Below are positions 34,464 to 43,640 of a DNA stretch of 64,000 nucleotides, piece by piece. Both the position numbers and the translations under genes were made by a program. Within the stretch, counting starts at the first letter, position 1. Each line of letters starts with the position of its first letter. The notes under the pieces are model-generated. The model was not told the DNA's origin. It saw only the letters and a program-made list of their open reading frames with translations, and searched no databases. Source of the stretch: Litchfieldella qijiaojingensis (GTDB lineage: Bacteria > Pseudomonadota > Gammaproteobacteria > Pseudomonadales > Halomonadaceae); assembly GCF_014651875.1 (NCBI RefSeq), contig NZ_BMXS01000002.1, forward strand, positions 311,836 through 375,835, read 5' to 3'.

Positions 34464-36503
34464 GTGACTATCGAAGACGGCCAACATGACAACCAGGACA
34501 GCAAGTTGGACATGTTGCTGACCAAGCTGGACGAGGCCACTGAGATCCTCGCGCAAGCCCAGGATTTCGCCAAACCACTCAAGATCCGTCGGGTGCTGGA
34601 CACCGCCCGGCGCGTGCTGCTGCAGGACGGTGGCGCCGCCGCCCTGCAAGCGCGCGCTGAATCCCTGGAAGCGGCGGGTATCTTCAACGGTTCCGACTGG
34701 GCCTTTCCGCATATCCTGATTCCCTCTTTGACCACCCACTCGCTGAAGAGCGCTGATGCCGACACCGTGGTGCTCGAAGCCCTGAGCGAGCTGCGCATGC
34801 TGGCGGTGGCCAATGGCGACTATCGTCATCCGCTGATTTCCGACGAACAGGCTCATCACTATCTGACCCAGGTGCTGGCGATCAATCTGGAGCTGTTGTT
34901 CATGCCGCCCAGCGAAGCGGAGCGCGAGACCCAGGGTCGCCTGGCCCAAGTGCCCCGTGCCCTGTTCAAGCATCTGGCCGAGGAAATCGGCTACGAGCAT
35001 GTGATCGACCGGCTGATTGACGAGATATGGCGCATCCTGCAACAGCGTCCTATCCAAGTGGAACCGGTCAAGCGCATGATCACTCAGATCGCCATCTGCC
35101 GGACCAACCCCGACATCGACCTTGGCACCAGCGGCCAGGGAGCCGACCGCCTGATCAGCAGCCTGTATGGTGCCACCCAGGCTTGCCGGGAAGACCCTGG
35201 AGTGGATGTCTATCGCGATCGCCTGGAGTCGATGGATAGCGGCGCCCTGCAGTACGAGGCAACCGGCTTCGCCCGCGCCATGCACGACACCGGTCTGGTA
35301 TCGCCCTATCACGCCGTGCTGCTGCGTTATCTGCTCGATCAGGGCGACCACTTGCTGTCCGAGGCATTGGGCCTTTCGAGCACCGGCCGCGACTGCCTGT
35401 TGTGCTATCGCCAACTGGTCCAAGCCTTGATCGAGGAAGCGGTACATCCGGCCACTGCCCAAGCCATCTACGGCCTGGCATTGATGCTCGAGCGCGGTAT
35501 TCTCTACCAGCCACCGGTCGCCCCGGCGATGTGGCGCCAGGTCGCCCTGCCGCTCTCGGAGTGGTCGCAACTGCGCCTGCGACTCGCCTATGGCGATGCC
35601 GTGACTCCCAAAGCCTGGCTGCTGGAAGGCGTGTTGTGCATGCTCGGCCTGCCGCTGGGTGTGGGCCAGGGCAACAACCCCACCTGCCAGTCGGCGCGCG
35701 CCTTGTCGATGTGGGCCTACAACGACCCCGACTATCTGCTGCAGATGGTCGCCTGGGCCGCGCGTGACGACGAGATCATCATGCACTTCGAGGGTATGCC
35801 GCTCTCCTCGATGGCCAGCCTGTCGGGCGTGTCCAAGGAGTTACCCATGGATCTCGATCCGGTATCGCTGCTGGTAGTCCCGCATCTCGACCGTATCTAT
35901 GCCGAGATGGGCCGCCGCTGCGTGGGCCGCGAGGGCGACCCTCACCGCTGGGTCAACCCGGAATTCCATGGCTGGTGGTCCGGGCGCGGCTTTCGCATCA
36001 ATGTCGATGTCGCCACCGGCCAACTGCACGAACTCGAGGACTTTCTGCGCCATTTCTATGCCAGTTACCACCCTTACTACAATGGCAACCAACCACTGAT
36101 ACACCCTCAGCCAGCGGGCATTGCCGTAACCGACAGCGCAGCCCGTTTCATCGGCTGGCATGCCATTACGCTGCTGCGGGTCACGCTCGACCCCAGCGAT
36201 GTAATGCGCGCCTACTTCTTCAACCCCAACAACGACAGCGGCCAGGACTGGGGCGACGGCCTCAAGGTCAGTACCGCCGGCAATGGCGAACGCTTCGGTG
36301 AAGCCTCGTTGCCGTTCGAACAGTTCGCATCACGACTCTACATCTTCCACTATGACCCACTGGAGCATGGCGAACTGGCCAATGTGCCGCAGGAAGAGCT
36401 CGACCGGGTCATCGGCTATATCCATCGCAGTTGGGGGGTCGACCGGGTGCCGGCTTCGGACCTTCAGGCCGATCCTGGCCCGGGGAACGGCACGCGGCAA
36501 TGA
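34464..36503 (+). CDS. 679-residue protein with a predicted papain-like cysteine domain
   Basis: I do not recognise a named family. The N-terminal ~380 residues look helical. The second half carries a papain-ordered set: Gln402 and Cys408 in GQGNNPTCQSA, spaced six apart as in papain Q19/C25; His566 in GWHAITL; Asn587 in YFFNPNN followed by a QDWGDG loop. This fits a cysteine peptidase, transglutaminase-like or amide-transferring domain. No signal peptide. Start is GTG at 34464 after AAGGAG. It forms a two-gene unit with the ATP-grasp gene. Confidence 0.7.
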   Translation: MTIEDGQHDNQDSKLDMLLTKLDEATEILAQAQDFAKPLKIRRVLDTARRVLLQDGGAAALQARAESLEAAGIFNGSDWAFPHILIPSLTTHSLKSADADTVVLEALSELRMLAVANGDYRHPLISDEQAHHYLTQVLAINLELLFMPPSEAERETQGRLAQVPRALFKHLAEEIGYEHVIDRLIDEIWRILQQRPIQVEPVKRMITQIAICRTNPDIDLGTSGQGADRLISSLYGATQACREDPGVDVYRDRLESMDSGALQYEATGFARAMHDTGLVSPYHAVLLRYLLDQGDHLLSEALGLSSTGRDCLLCYRQLVQALIEEAVHPATAQAIYGLALMLERGILYQPPVAPAMWRQVALPLSEWSQLRLRLAYGDAVTPKAWLLEGVLCMLGLPLGVGQGNNPTCQSARALSMWAYNDPDYLLQMVAWAARDDEIIMHFEGMPLSSMASLSGVSKELPMDLDPVSLLVVPHLDRIYAEMGRRCVGREGDPHRWVNPEFHGWWSGRGFRINVDVATGQLHELEDFLRHFYASYHPYYNGNQPLIHPQPAGIAVTDSAARFIGWHAITLLRVTLDPSDVMRAYFFNPNNDSGQDWGDGLKVSTAGNGERFGEASLPFEQFASRLYIFHYDPLEHGELANVPQEELDRVIGYIHRSWGVDRVPASDLQADPGPGNGTRQ

Positions 36504-36564
36504 ATCAGGCCCTCGGCCAGTTGAGCATCCGATCGCCAATAGAGCATCGCTACTCTCCAATCGC

Positions 36565-36570
36565 TATAAT
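36565..36570 (+). promoter_or_regulatory. Possible -10 element of the TlyA-type gene
   Basis: TATAAT lies 27 bp before the ATG at 36598. No good -35 is found 16-18 bp upstream, so it is a tentative promoter. It suggests the methyltransferase gene is not simply co-transcribed with the papain-like gene. Confidence 0.35.
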
Positions 36571-36597
36571 GTTGAGCTTCATATTCAGCAGCCATCC

Positions 36598-37386
36598 ATG
36601 ACGCTCATGCCCCGACTCGACCAGTTGCTTGTCACCCAGGGCCTGGCCCGCTCCCGCACCCGTGCCCAGCGGCTGATTCGCCACGGTCGTGTCAGCCTGG
36701 CAGACGATGGCCGAGTGCTGACCAAGCCCGGCGAGAAACTGCCCGATGACAGCCACCTTGCGGTAATGGAGGATCCCGAGGAACGCTACGTGTCGCGGGC
36801 GGGCTTGAAGCTCGAGGCATTGCTGGAAACGCTTGGCATGCGCCTGGACGGCAAGACGGTGCTGGACGTGGGACAGTCCACCGGGGGGTTCACCGACTGC
36901 GCATTACGCTACGGGGCTCGGCACGTGGTTGGCGTCGAGGTCGGCCATGGCCAGCTCGATCCCGAGCTACGTGGCGACCCACGCGTGACCGGCGTGGAAG
37001 GTCTCAACGCCAGGGCAATGGCCGACGACGACGGACTGCGCCAAGTACTCGCCCGGCATGCGCCGGGAAGGCTCGACATTGCGGTGATGGATGTCTCCTT
37101 CATCTCCCAGACACTGATCCTGCCCGAACTGGCACGCCTGCTGCCGACGGGTGGCGAGCTGCTGTCGCTGGTCAAGCCACAGTTCGAGGTCGGACCGGGG
37201 AAGGTCAACGAGCGCGGCATCGTCACCGACGAAAGCCTCTACGCCGAGGTGGAAACACGCATCCGCACCTGCTGCGACGAATGCGGCTTCACGGTGCTGC
37301 ACTGGGCGGAGAGCCCGTTGCGCGGCGGCGACGGCAACCGCGAGTTCCTGCTGCACGCCCGTCGACTGGCGGCACCCACCGACTGA
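36598..37386 (+). CDS. tlyA: TlyA-family rRNA/ribose methyltransferase
   Basis: 262-residue protein: an N-terminal S4 RNA-binding domain (RLDQLLVTQGLARSRTRAQR, about residues 5-65) and an FtsJ-like methyltransferase (about 80-255) with SAM-binding motif LDVGQSTGGFTDC and the catalytic KPQFE segment. TlyA proteins 2'-O-methylate ribosomal RNA in actinobacteria; the gammaproteobacterial homologue is less studied. The start at 36598 or 36607 is equally plausible; the long upstream frame overlaps another gene. Convergent with mscK, stops 6 bp apart. Confidence 0.92.
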   Translation: MTLMPRLDQLLVTQGLARSRTRAQRLIRHGRVSLADDGRVLTKPGEKLPDDSHLAVMEDPEERYVSRAGLKLEALLETLGMRLDGKTVLDVGQSTGGFTDCALRYGARHVVGVEVGHGQLDPELRGDPRVTGVEGLNARAMADDDGLRQVLARHAPGRLDIAVMDVSFISQTLILPELARLLPTGGELLSLVKPQFEVGPGKVNERGIVTDESLYAEVETRIRTCCDECGFTVLHWAESPLRGGDGNREFLLHARRLAAPTD

Positions 37387-37391
37387 CGGTC

Positions 37392-40300
37392 TCAGGCCCC
37401 TCTCGTGCCGGTGGCGGCACTGGGGCCCGACTTCGACATCACCTGCACCGCCTGGCCCTGGGCATTATGCAGCCACACATCGAGCTGGTTGAAGGCAATT
37501 TCCACCCCGTGCTCACGGAACAGTTCGTCGATTCTCAAGTTGACTTCGTCGACGGCATAGAGCCGGTCGGTCAGGGTATTGACGAAGATGCGCAGCTCGA
37601 AGTTCAGAGTGCTCTCGCCATAGCTCATGAAGAACACTTGCGGCTCGGGGTCGGCCAGCACCCGCGCGTTCTCGTCGGCGGCTTGGCGCAGCAGCCGATG
37701 CACCAAGGCCAGGTCCGAACCATAGGCAACACCGAAGTTGAGTACCACCCGGGTGACGTTGTCCGACAGCGACCAGTTGATCAGTTGGTCGGTGACGAAG
37801 GTCTTGTTGGGGATGATGATCTCCTTGCGATCGAAGTCGGTCACGGTGGTGGCGCGGATACGGATCTTGCTCACCGTGCCGTGCAGGTTGCCCAGGGTGA
37901 TGGTGTCGCCGATGCGTACGGGACGCTCGAAAAGGATGATCAGCCCCGAGATGAAGTTGGCGAAGATCTCCTGCAACCCGAAGCCCAAGCCAACACCCAA
38001 CGCCGCGACCAGCCATTGCAGCTTGTCCCACGACACACCCAGGGTTCCCAACGACACCACCAGGCCGGTGCCGACGATCGTGTAGGAAAGCAGAGAGGTG
38101 ATGGCGTAGGCGCTGCCCTGCTTGAGGGTCAGGCGAGACAGCACCATGACCTCCAGCAACCCCGGCAAGTTGCGCGCCATCATCAGGGTCAAGGCCACGA
38201 TCACCAACGCGGTGACGATATCGGCCACGCTCACCGCCGCGCCGACCACGTCCTCGCCTTCACCGCGCGTACTTTCCCACAATGCCACCTGATCGAGATA
38301 GCCAAGCACCGCCAGCAGGTCGGCCCACACCAGATAGAGCACCACACTGAAGCCAATGAACAGGATCAACTTGGACAGTCGCAGTGACTGCTGATTGACC
38401 TGCTCCATATCCAGCGGCGGCTCCTCGATTACCTCCAGACCACCTTCGGCGCCTTCCTGCACCTGGGCCCGACGGCGCGCCAGGGCACGCCGATACGCCA
38501 GTCGCCGTGCCGCCACCGCCAATCCGCGCACCACCGTGGCCTCGACCAGTACCCACAGACCCAGCAGGTACAGCGTGACGATGAAGCGTCCCAGCAGGCT
38601 CAGCGCGGTATATTCGAAGCCCAGTGCGATCAGCAGCAACAGCACCAACGGCACCGTGGCCAGCGCCAGACCAAGCACCAAACGGAACAACTTGACGCCG
38701 AAAAAGGGCATATGCGCGAGGATCAGACGCATCATCAGCACACTCATCGCCACCAGCCCTGCGGCCATCAGCAGCAGCGACACGGGACGCTCGGCCAGGG
38801 TGGCCCCGGCCCCCTGGTTCAGGTTGCCGATCAACAGCACCGGTGTCAGCGCCACGCCCAGCCAGAGCAGCAACCAGCGCAAGCGCAGTGCATAGCCGAC
38901 CGGCCAGGTGAAATGCTTGGTGGCCACCCCGTCACGGACCAGCAAGCGACGGCAGAATGCGATCACCGCCCAGGCCAATGCCAGTTGCCACAACGCCTTG
39001 CCCAAAGGCACGGCGAAATCGCTACCGCCAAGCACCAGAGCCGTACCCGTGCCCGCCAGGGCCAGTGGGCCGGGTAACGCGAACAGCATGTTAAAGGCAA
39101 TGGCCAGTGGCGTATGCCGCTGCGAGTCGCGTTTGAGCCGCCCGACTTCGGCATGCAAGGTTTCCAGATAGGTGCCGATACGCCGGCGCCATGCCAGCAG
39201 CGCCCCGGCAAGCAACACCACCGGCACTCCCCACCCGGCCGCTGGCTGTGGCCATTGCCACAGGCTGGCCAACGAGGCCCGCCATTCGCCCTCGGTCAAG
39301 TGCAGGCGGAAAGTGGCCGGCAACTGGCGCAACCAGGCCATGTCCAGCGGCCGCCCGTTGGCGACCCAGAACAACTGCTCGTCGATGGTGGCGCGCAACT
39401 CGCGACCGATCTCCAACAGTTGTTGCTGGTTGAGTTGCAGGTCGATCGCCGCCGTGAGCAAGCCGCCATATTCCTGCTCGAGCTGGTCGACCAACTCGCG
39501 GCGCGAATGATAGAGACGTTGCAGCGATTCGCTCAACCCCGGGGTAGCCTCCACGCCGGCTTCCTCCAGGCGCTGATTGGCGAGTCGCTCGGCATTGCGC
39601 AGGCTCTCGCGCTGCCGCCCCAGTTCGAACTGCTTGAGCCGCAGGTCGGCGATCTCGTCCTGCAGGTCACGCCGCACACCGACCCGCGGCAGCGCCTGCT
39701 GCTGCTCGCGCAGGATCCGTGACAATAGCTGACTGCCGCGAATGGCATCGATCTGCTCGGTAAGGCTACGTTGTAACTGGCGCACGCGATCGAGTTCGCT
39801 GCGCACCTCGATCCCCTGGCGAACCAGGTGGTTGGTGCGGTCGGTGGCCCGCAACAGTTCCAGGCTCAGGTCGTGGTTGATCTGCTGGGCGCGCAGCACT
39901 ACCGGATGACCGGCCGCGATCAGCGGGTCGTCGCGCGCGGCGTCGGCGATGGCTTGTTCCGACTGCAGGCGGCGCTGGCGGTCGATCACGCTCTGCAAGA
40001 CCGAAAGCCGGGCCTCTTCCTCGCTCAGTTGGCGGGTGAGCAGATCCCGCCGCTGCATGGCAAGTTCACGCAAGCGGGTATTGCCGGTCAGTTCCTGCTG
40101 GTAAAGGCGCAACTCCTGCTCGGCGAGTCGTTGCTCGACACGCAGGGCCATCAGGGCCGGGTCATCGGGACGGGTGGATCCTCGCTCGAGCTCCTCGATC
40201 TCGCGTCGATACCGCTCGAGGCGCTTCATGGTCTCGGCGATCGACTGTTGGGCACGCTCGGGTACCGTTTGGGTGGCGATCAGGCTGGCGTTGACCTCGG

Positions 40301-40751
40301 CTTGCTGGTCCTGGAGGCGCTGCAGGGTAGCTAGTGACTCTTGCAGACGCGATTCCAGCTCGCCGATCGGCAAACCATCGAGACCCTCCGCCGACCAGTC
40401 GATAGGCTGCTCTTCCAGACGCGACAACTCGCGCTCAAGTCGCAGGAGCTCCTCGGGCGCCTGCTGTATCCGTTGGTCCAATTCAGCCAGGCGCTGCTGC
40501 GTGGCCTCGAGGCTCTCGAGGGCCGCCACGGTACGGTTCAGTGCCTCCAGGTCGCGTGTCTGCGACTCATTCAGGGTCTCTTCCGCCTGCAATGCCTGAA
40601 CCCGCTCGGTCACCTCGCCGAGCTCGGGCAAGTCGCTCTCCTGAGCTTGCACGCTCCCCCCGGCCAAGGCCAGCAAGAGCCACAACCCAAGCCATACAGC
40701 GCCCTTGCGCCATGCCACCACCCGCCACCGGTGGTCTTCCTGCCTGATCAT
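37392..40751 (-). CDS. mscK: Mechanosensitive channel MscK (KefA)
   Basis: Potassium-dependent mechanosensitive channel that opens under hypo-osmotic shock. 1119 residues from ATG at 40751, the same as E. coli MscK (1120). Signal-like N-terminus ending ...GGSVQAQ, a long periplasmic coiled-coil region (about 40-480), several membrane helices (about 490-880), then the MscS module with LGFGLQEIFANFISG and the beta domain ERPVRIGDTITLG. A GTG at 40796 would add 15 residues. It stands alone. A channel of this class fits an organism facing changing salinity. Confidence 0.93.
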   Translation of the reverse strand: MIRQEDHRWRVVAWRKGAVWLGLWLLLALAGGSVQAQESDLPELGEVTERVQALQAEETLNESQTRDLEALNRTVAALESLEATQQRLAELDQRIQQAPEELLRLERELSRLEEQPIDWSAEGLDGLPIGELESRLQESLATLQRLQDQQAEVNASLIATQTVPERAQQSIAETMKRLERYRREIEELERGSTRPDDPALMALRVEQRLAEQELRLYQQELTGNTRLRELAMQRRDLLTRQLSEEEARLSVLQSVIDRQRRLQSEQAIADAARDDPLIAAGHPVVLRAQQINHDLSLELLRATDRTNHLVRQGIEVRSELDRVRQLQRSLTEQIDAIRGSQLLSRILREQQQALPRVGVRRDLQDEIADLRLKQFELGRQRESLRNAERLANQRLEEAGVEATPGLSESLQRLYHSRRELVDQLEQEYGGLLTAAIDLQLNQQQLLEIGRELRATIDEQLFWVANGRPLDMAWLRQLPATFRLHLTEGEWRASLASLWQWPQPAAGWGVPVVLLAGALLAWRRRIGTYLETLHAEVGRLKRDSQRHTPLAIAFNMLFALPGPLALAGTGTALVLGGSDFAVPLGKALWQLALAWAVIAFCRRLLVRDGVATKHFTWPVGYALRLRWLLLWLGVALTPVLLIGNLNQGAGATLAERPVSLLLMAAGLVAMSVLMMRLILAHMPFFGVKLFRLVLGLALATVPLVLLLLIALGFEYTALSLLGRFIVTLYLLGLWVLVEATVVRGLAVAARRLAYRRALARRRAQVQEGAEGGLEVIEEPPLDMEQVNQQSLRLSKLILFIGFSVVLYLVWADLLAVLGYLDQVALWESTRGEGEDVVGAAVSVADIVTALVIVALTLMMARNLPGLLEVMVLSRLTLKQGSAYAITSLLSYTIVGTGLVVSLGTLGVSWDKLQWLVAALGVGLGFGLQEIFANFISGLIILFERPVRIGDTITLGNLHGTVSKIRIRATTVTDFDRKEIIIPNKTFVTDQLINWSLSDNVTRVVLNFGVAYGSDLALVHRLLRQAADENARVLADPEPQVFFMSYGESTLNFELRIFVNTLTDRLYAVDEVNLRIDELFREHGVEIAFNQLDVWLHNAQGQAVQVMSKSGPSAATGTRGA

Positions 40752-40993
40752 TTTCCCGATACCTGCTCCGTTGTCTTTCGCCGATGGGGATGACACGCAT
40801 CACGCAACATCGGTGTCCGACCCGCGCAGGCGTTCCAGAGTTCCCCTCATCCCTCATATCATTGGCGGCGATTGTCAGGCTACCAGGGTCAGTTGGCAAT
40901 CACTTACCATAGCTTTTCACTCGGCAATTGACTTGCCGCACCGGCGTGGTAGAAACGGCTTCTACTAGCCTTCTTACCCTCAAGGTGTTGTTC

Positions 40994-42058
40994 ATGGCAT
41001 CTGCTAAATCAGTCATTGGCTACGGGCTCGTCTTGCTTGGTTTCATGCTGACATCCGACGCCATGGCGCAAGACACGGACGATCAGAAAGCGTTGCCCCC
41101 GGACGAGCGGGAAGCCATCGAGACACGAATCGAAGCGTTGACCACCGAACTGCGGGAGCTGCGTGCCCAGTTGGCCCAGGATGCCGCCGACTCCAGCACG
41201 AGCGATTCCGTTCTGGAATTGGAAGAGGACCCCGCCAGTGTGGCCCTGGAAGAAGCCGAGGAACGCCGCGAGCTCGAGCGCGAATCGAGCCGCAACCCCT
41301 TTGCGATCACGACCTATCGCCGCAATTACTTGATGCCCTGGAGCTACAATGCCAACCCCAACCGCGAGGCATTCAGCGAGATCTCGGAAAACGGCGACAT
41401 CGACAATGCCGAGGTCAAGTTCCAGTTCAGTGCCAAGTTCAATCTGGTCGAGGACATGTTCGGCGACAACGGCGACCTGTTCTTCGCCTATACCCAACGG
41501 AGCTGGTGGCAGGCCTACAACTCCGATCACTCGGCCCCCTTCCGCGAGACCAACTTCGAGCCAGAAGTCTTCGTCAGCTTCGACAACGACTTGACGCTGT
41601 TCGGCTGGACCAACACCCAGAATCGAGTGGCCTTCAACCACCAGTCCAATGGCCGTTCCGCCGACCTGTCGCGCAGTTGGAACCGGATCTATGTCGAGAG
41701 CCTCTTCCAGCGCGGCGACTGGGTGGTAAGCGCCTCTCCGCACTGGCGGATTCCGGAATCGGAAGGTGACGACGACAACCCGGACATCGAGCGTTTCATG
41801 GGCTATGGCGATATCTCCATCGCCCGTCGTCTCCACGAAGATCACGAAGCCAGCCTGCTGGTACGCGGCAACCCCAGTGCCGGCAACATGGGTACCCAAC
41901 TCGACTACTCCTGGCCGCTGTTCGGCAACGTGCGTGGCTACGTGCAGTACTACTATGGCTTCGGCGAGAGCCTGATCGACCATGACCACCGCACCAATCG
42001 CCTGAGCCTGGGCTTCAGCTTGAATCCGTTCTTCGTCGGCAGCCAGGCAAGGCGTTAA
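40994..42058 (+). CDS. pldA: Outer-membrane phospholipase A1 (OMPLA)
   Basis: Dormant outer-membrane phospholipase activated by loss of lipid asymmetry. 354 residues: signal peptide ending ...SDAMAQ (residue 26), an acidic linker, then a 12-strand barrel beginning YRRNYLMPWSYN. The catalytic pair is in FNHQSNGRSADLSRSWNR (His and Ser two apart, as H142/S144, with the Asn at RSWNR). The start at 40994 follows AAGGTG. Divergent from mscK by 242 bp. Confidence 0.93.
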   Translation: MASAKSVIGYGLVLLGFMLTSDAMAQDTDDQKALPPDEREAIETRIEALTTELRELRAQLAQDAADSSTSDSVLELEEDPASVALEEAEERRELERESSRNPFAITTYRRNYLMPWSYNANPNREAFSEISENGDIDNAEVKFQFSAKFNLVEDMFGDNGDLFFAYTQRSWWQAYNSDHSAPFRETNFEPEVFVSFDNDLTLFGWTNTQNRVAFNHQSNGRSADLSRSWNRIYVESLFQRGDWVVSASPHWRIPESEGDDDNPDIERFMGYGDISIARRLHEDHEASLLVRGNPSAGNMGTQLDYSWPLFGNVRGYVQYYYGFGESLIDHDHRTNRLSLGFSLNPFFVGSQARR

Positions 42059-42128
42059 TGCCCATTGCCATCTGGACCCCTCCTGCTGCTATGCTGAGGG
42101 CGTCATTCATCGTCAGAGGAAGACCCAA

Positions 42129-42461
42129 ATGGCAAACCGCAAGTCCAGCACCGAAGCCAGCACCGAGCAGCTCAAGGCCGATCTGCGTCATCTTTCCCAG
42201 ACCATCGAGGAGCTGGTAAAGGCAACCGCCGACGATTCCCGCAGCAACATCAAGGAACTGCGCGAGCGTGCCGAGCAACGCCTGCATGACACCCGCGAAC
42301 GCCTCGAGGCACGCGGCGAGAAGCTCTACGGCGAAGCCCGTGACAGCGTTCGCGAACAGGTTGATGCCTGCGACAAATACGTTCACGAAAACCCCTGGAC
42401 CAGCGTCGGTATCGGTGCCGCCGTGGGCATAGTAATCGGCATGCTGATCGGACGTCGTTGA
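42129..42461 (+). CDS. DUF883 family membrane protein (YqjD/ElaB-like)
   Basis: 110 residues: a long charged amphipathic helix (about 15-85) and a C-terminal membrane segment with glycine spacing (SVGIGAAVGIVIGMLIGRR). In E. coli, YqjD and ElaB bind stationary-phase ribosomes at the inner membrane. The stop overlaps the next start (TGATG). First of a YqjD-YqjE-YqjK-like trio. Confidence 0.92.
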   Translation: MANRKSSTEASTEQLKADLRHLSQTIEELVKATADDSRSNIKELRERAEQRLHDTRERLEARGEKLYGEARDSVREQVDACDKYVHENPWTSVGIGAAVGIVIGMLIGRR

Positions 42462-42853
42462 TGAGTGATCGCCAAGGACCGGCGGAACGCCTGTTCATCG
42501 CCACCAAGCGACTGATCACGAGCCTTGTCAGGACCGGCGAGACACGCTTGCGTCTCGCCGTGCTGGAGCTGGAGGAAGAGCGTGCCCGACTGGTCTCGCT
42601 ATTGCTGCTTGCCGGTATCAGCCTGGTACTGATCCTGCTGGGTCTGGCGGCGGTTACCCTACTGTTGGTGGTGATCTTCTGGGATACCCACCGGTTGATG
42701 GCCATCGGCATTGCCGCTGGTGTGCTGCTCGTCAGCGGCATCGGTCTCGGGTTGTGGGTCCGCCGGCTCGCCAGCCGCCCCACGTTGCTGAAGAGCACCC
42801 TGAAACACCTCGCCACCGACCGCGAGATACTGGAGAGACGCGATGAGCCATGA
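42461..42853 (+). CDS. YqjE-like (phage holin family) membrane protein
   Basis: 130 residues with two membrane helices (about 48-72 and 82-105) and charged ends. The family is annotated as phage holin superfamily III, but the arrangement with YqjD and YqjK points to a cellular membrane role. The start at 42461 is preferred over a TTG at 42458. Its end overlaps the next gene by 11 bp. Confidence 0.88.
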   Translation: MSDRQGPAERLFIATKRLITSLVRTGETRLRLAVLELEEERARLVSLLLLAGISLVLILLGLAAVTLLLVVIFWDTHRLMAIGIAAGVLLVSGIGLGLWVRRLASRPTLLKSTLKHLATDREILERRDEP

Positions 42854-43154
42854 CCGCTCTTCCCGCCTCTCGCCACGCCGACAACGTGCCCTGCACAAGG
42901 CGGCGCTGGAACTGCGCATCGAGCAGCAGCGTATCGACATGCTGGTCGAGTCGAGTCGCTGGCGCGAGGCCAGCAGCGGTATCGATGCCGTCTGGCACGG
43001 CCTGATGCGTTTCAAGGTGCCATTGTTCGCCATCGGCGGCGTCGTGCTGCTGCGCGGCGCCAGGCACCCTCGCTCGTTGCTGCGCTTGGCCAGGCGTGTG
43101 GCGTCCGGGGCATTGTTGCTACGCCGCGCCCAACGCCTGTTGGGCAAGCGCTGA
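42843..43154 (+). CDS. YqjK-like protein
   Basis: 103 residues, strongly basic, with one hydrophobic segment (FKVPLFAIGGVVLLRGA) in the middle and RLLGKR at the end. Third in the YqjD-YqjE-YqjK-like trio; overlapping the upstream gene implies coupled translation. Function unknown. Confidence 0.82.
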   Translation: MSHDRSSRLSPRRQRALHKAALELRIEQQRIDMLVESSRWREASSGIDAVWHGLMRFKVPLFAIGGVVLLRGARHPRSLLRLARRVASGALLLRRAQRLLGKR

Positions 43155-43168
43155 ACTGGAGACTCACC

Positions 43169-43627
43169 ATGTCACTCGCCATCGCCTTGCATCTGCTGGC
43201 CTCGACCATTTGGGTCGGGGGCATGTTCTTCGCCTACATGGCGCTGCGCCCGGTCGCCGCCGGGCTGCTCGAACCTCCCTCGCGGCTGACACTGTGGGCA
43301 AGAGTCTTCGAACACTTCTTTCCCTGGGTCTGGGCCTCGGTGATAGTGCTGCTAGGCAGTGGACTGTGGATGACCTTCGCCGTATTCGGCGGCATGGCGA
43401 GCGTCGGTCTACACGTGCACCTGATGATGACGTTGGGCGTGGTGATGATGCTGATCTTCCTGCACCTCTACTTCGCGCCCTACCGCAAGCTCATCCGCGC
43501 CGTGGAACGGGAAGATTGGCCCTCCGGTGGCGAGCAGCTCGGCCGCATCCGCCGCCTGGTCGGCATCAACCTGATCCTCGGGTTACTCGTCGTGATCATC
43601 GCCTCGGGTGGGCGCTATCTTTTCTGA
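43169..43627 (+). CDS. CopD-family membrane protein
   Basis: 152 residues with four membrane helices. It opens with SLAIALHLLASTIWVGGMFF, a histidine-in-helix motif typical of CopD-like and related integral proteins, and contains two more conserved His (GLHVHLMM, LHLYF). Role possibly copper- or haem-related, but no copper genes are nearby. It starts 14 bp after the YqjK-like gene, so it may belong to that operon. Convergent with the YhiN-type gene. Confidence 0.82.
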   Translation: MSLAIALHLLASTIWVGGMFFAYMALRPVAAGLLEPPSRLTLWARVFEHFFPWVWASVIVLLGSGLWMTFAVFGGMASVGLHVHLMMTLGVVMMLIFLHLYFAPYRKLIRAVEREDWPSGGEQLGRIRRLVGINLILGLLVVIIASGGRYLF

Positions 43628-43640
43628 ACGCTCGGCAACA

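Noticed and set aside
42461..42853. Phage holin
   Set aside because: The family label is holin-like, but the YqjD/YqjK-type neighbours and lack of lysis genes favour a cellular protein.
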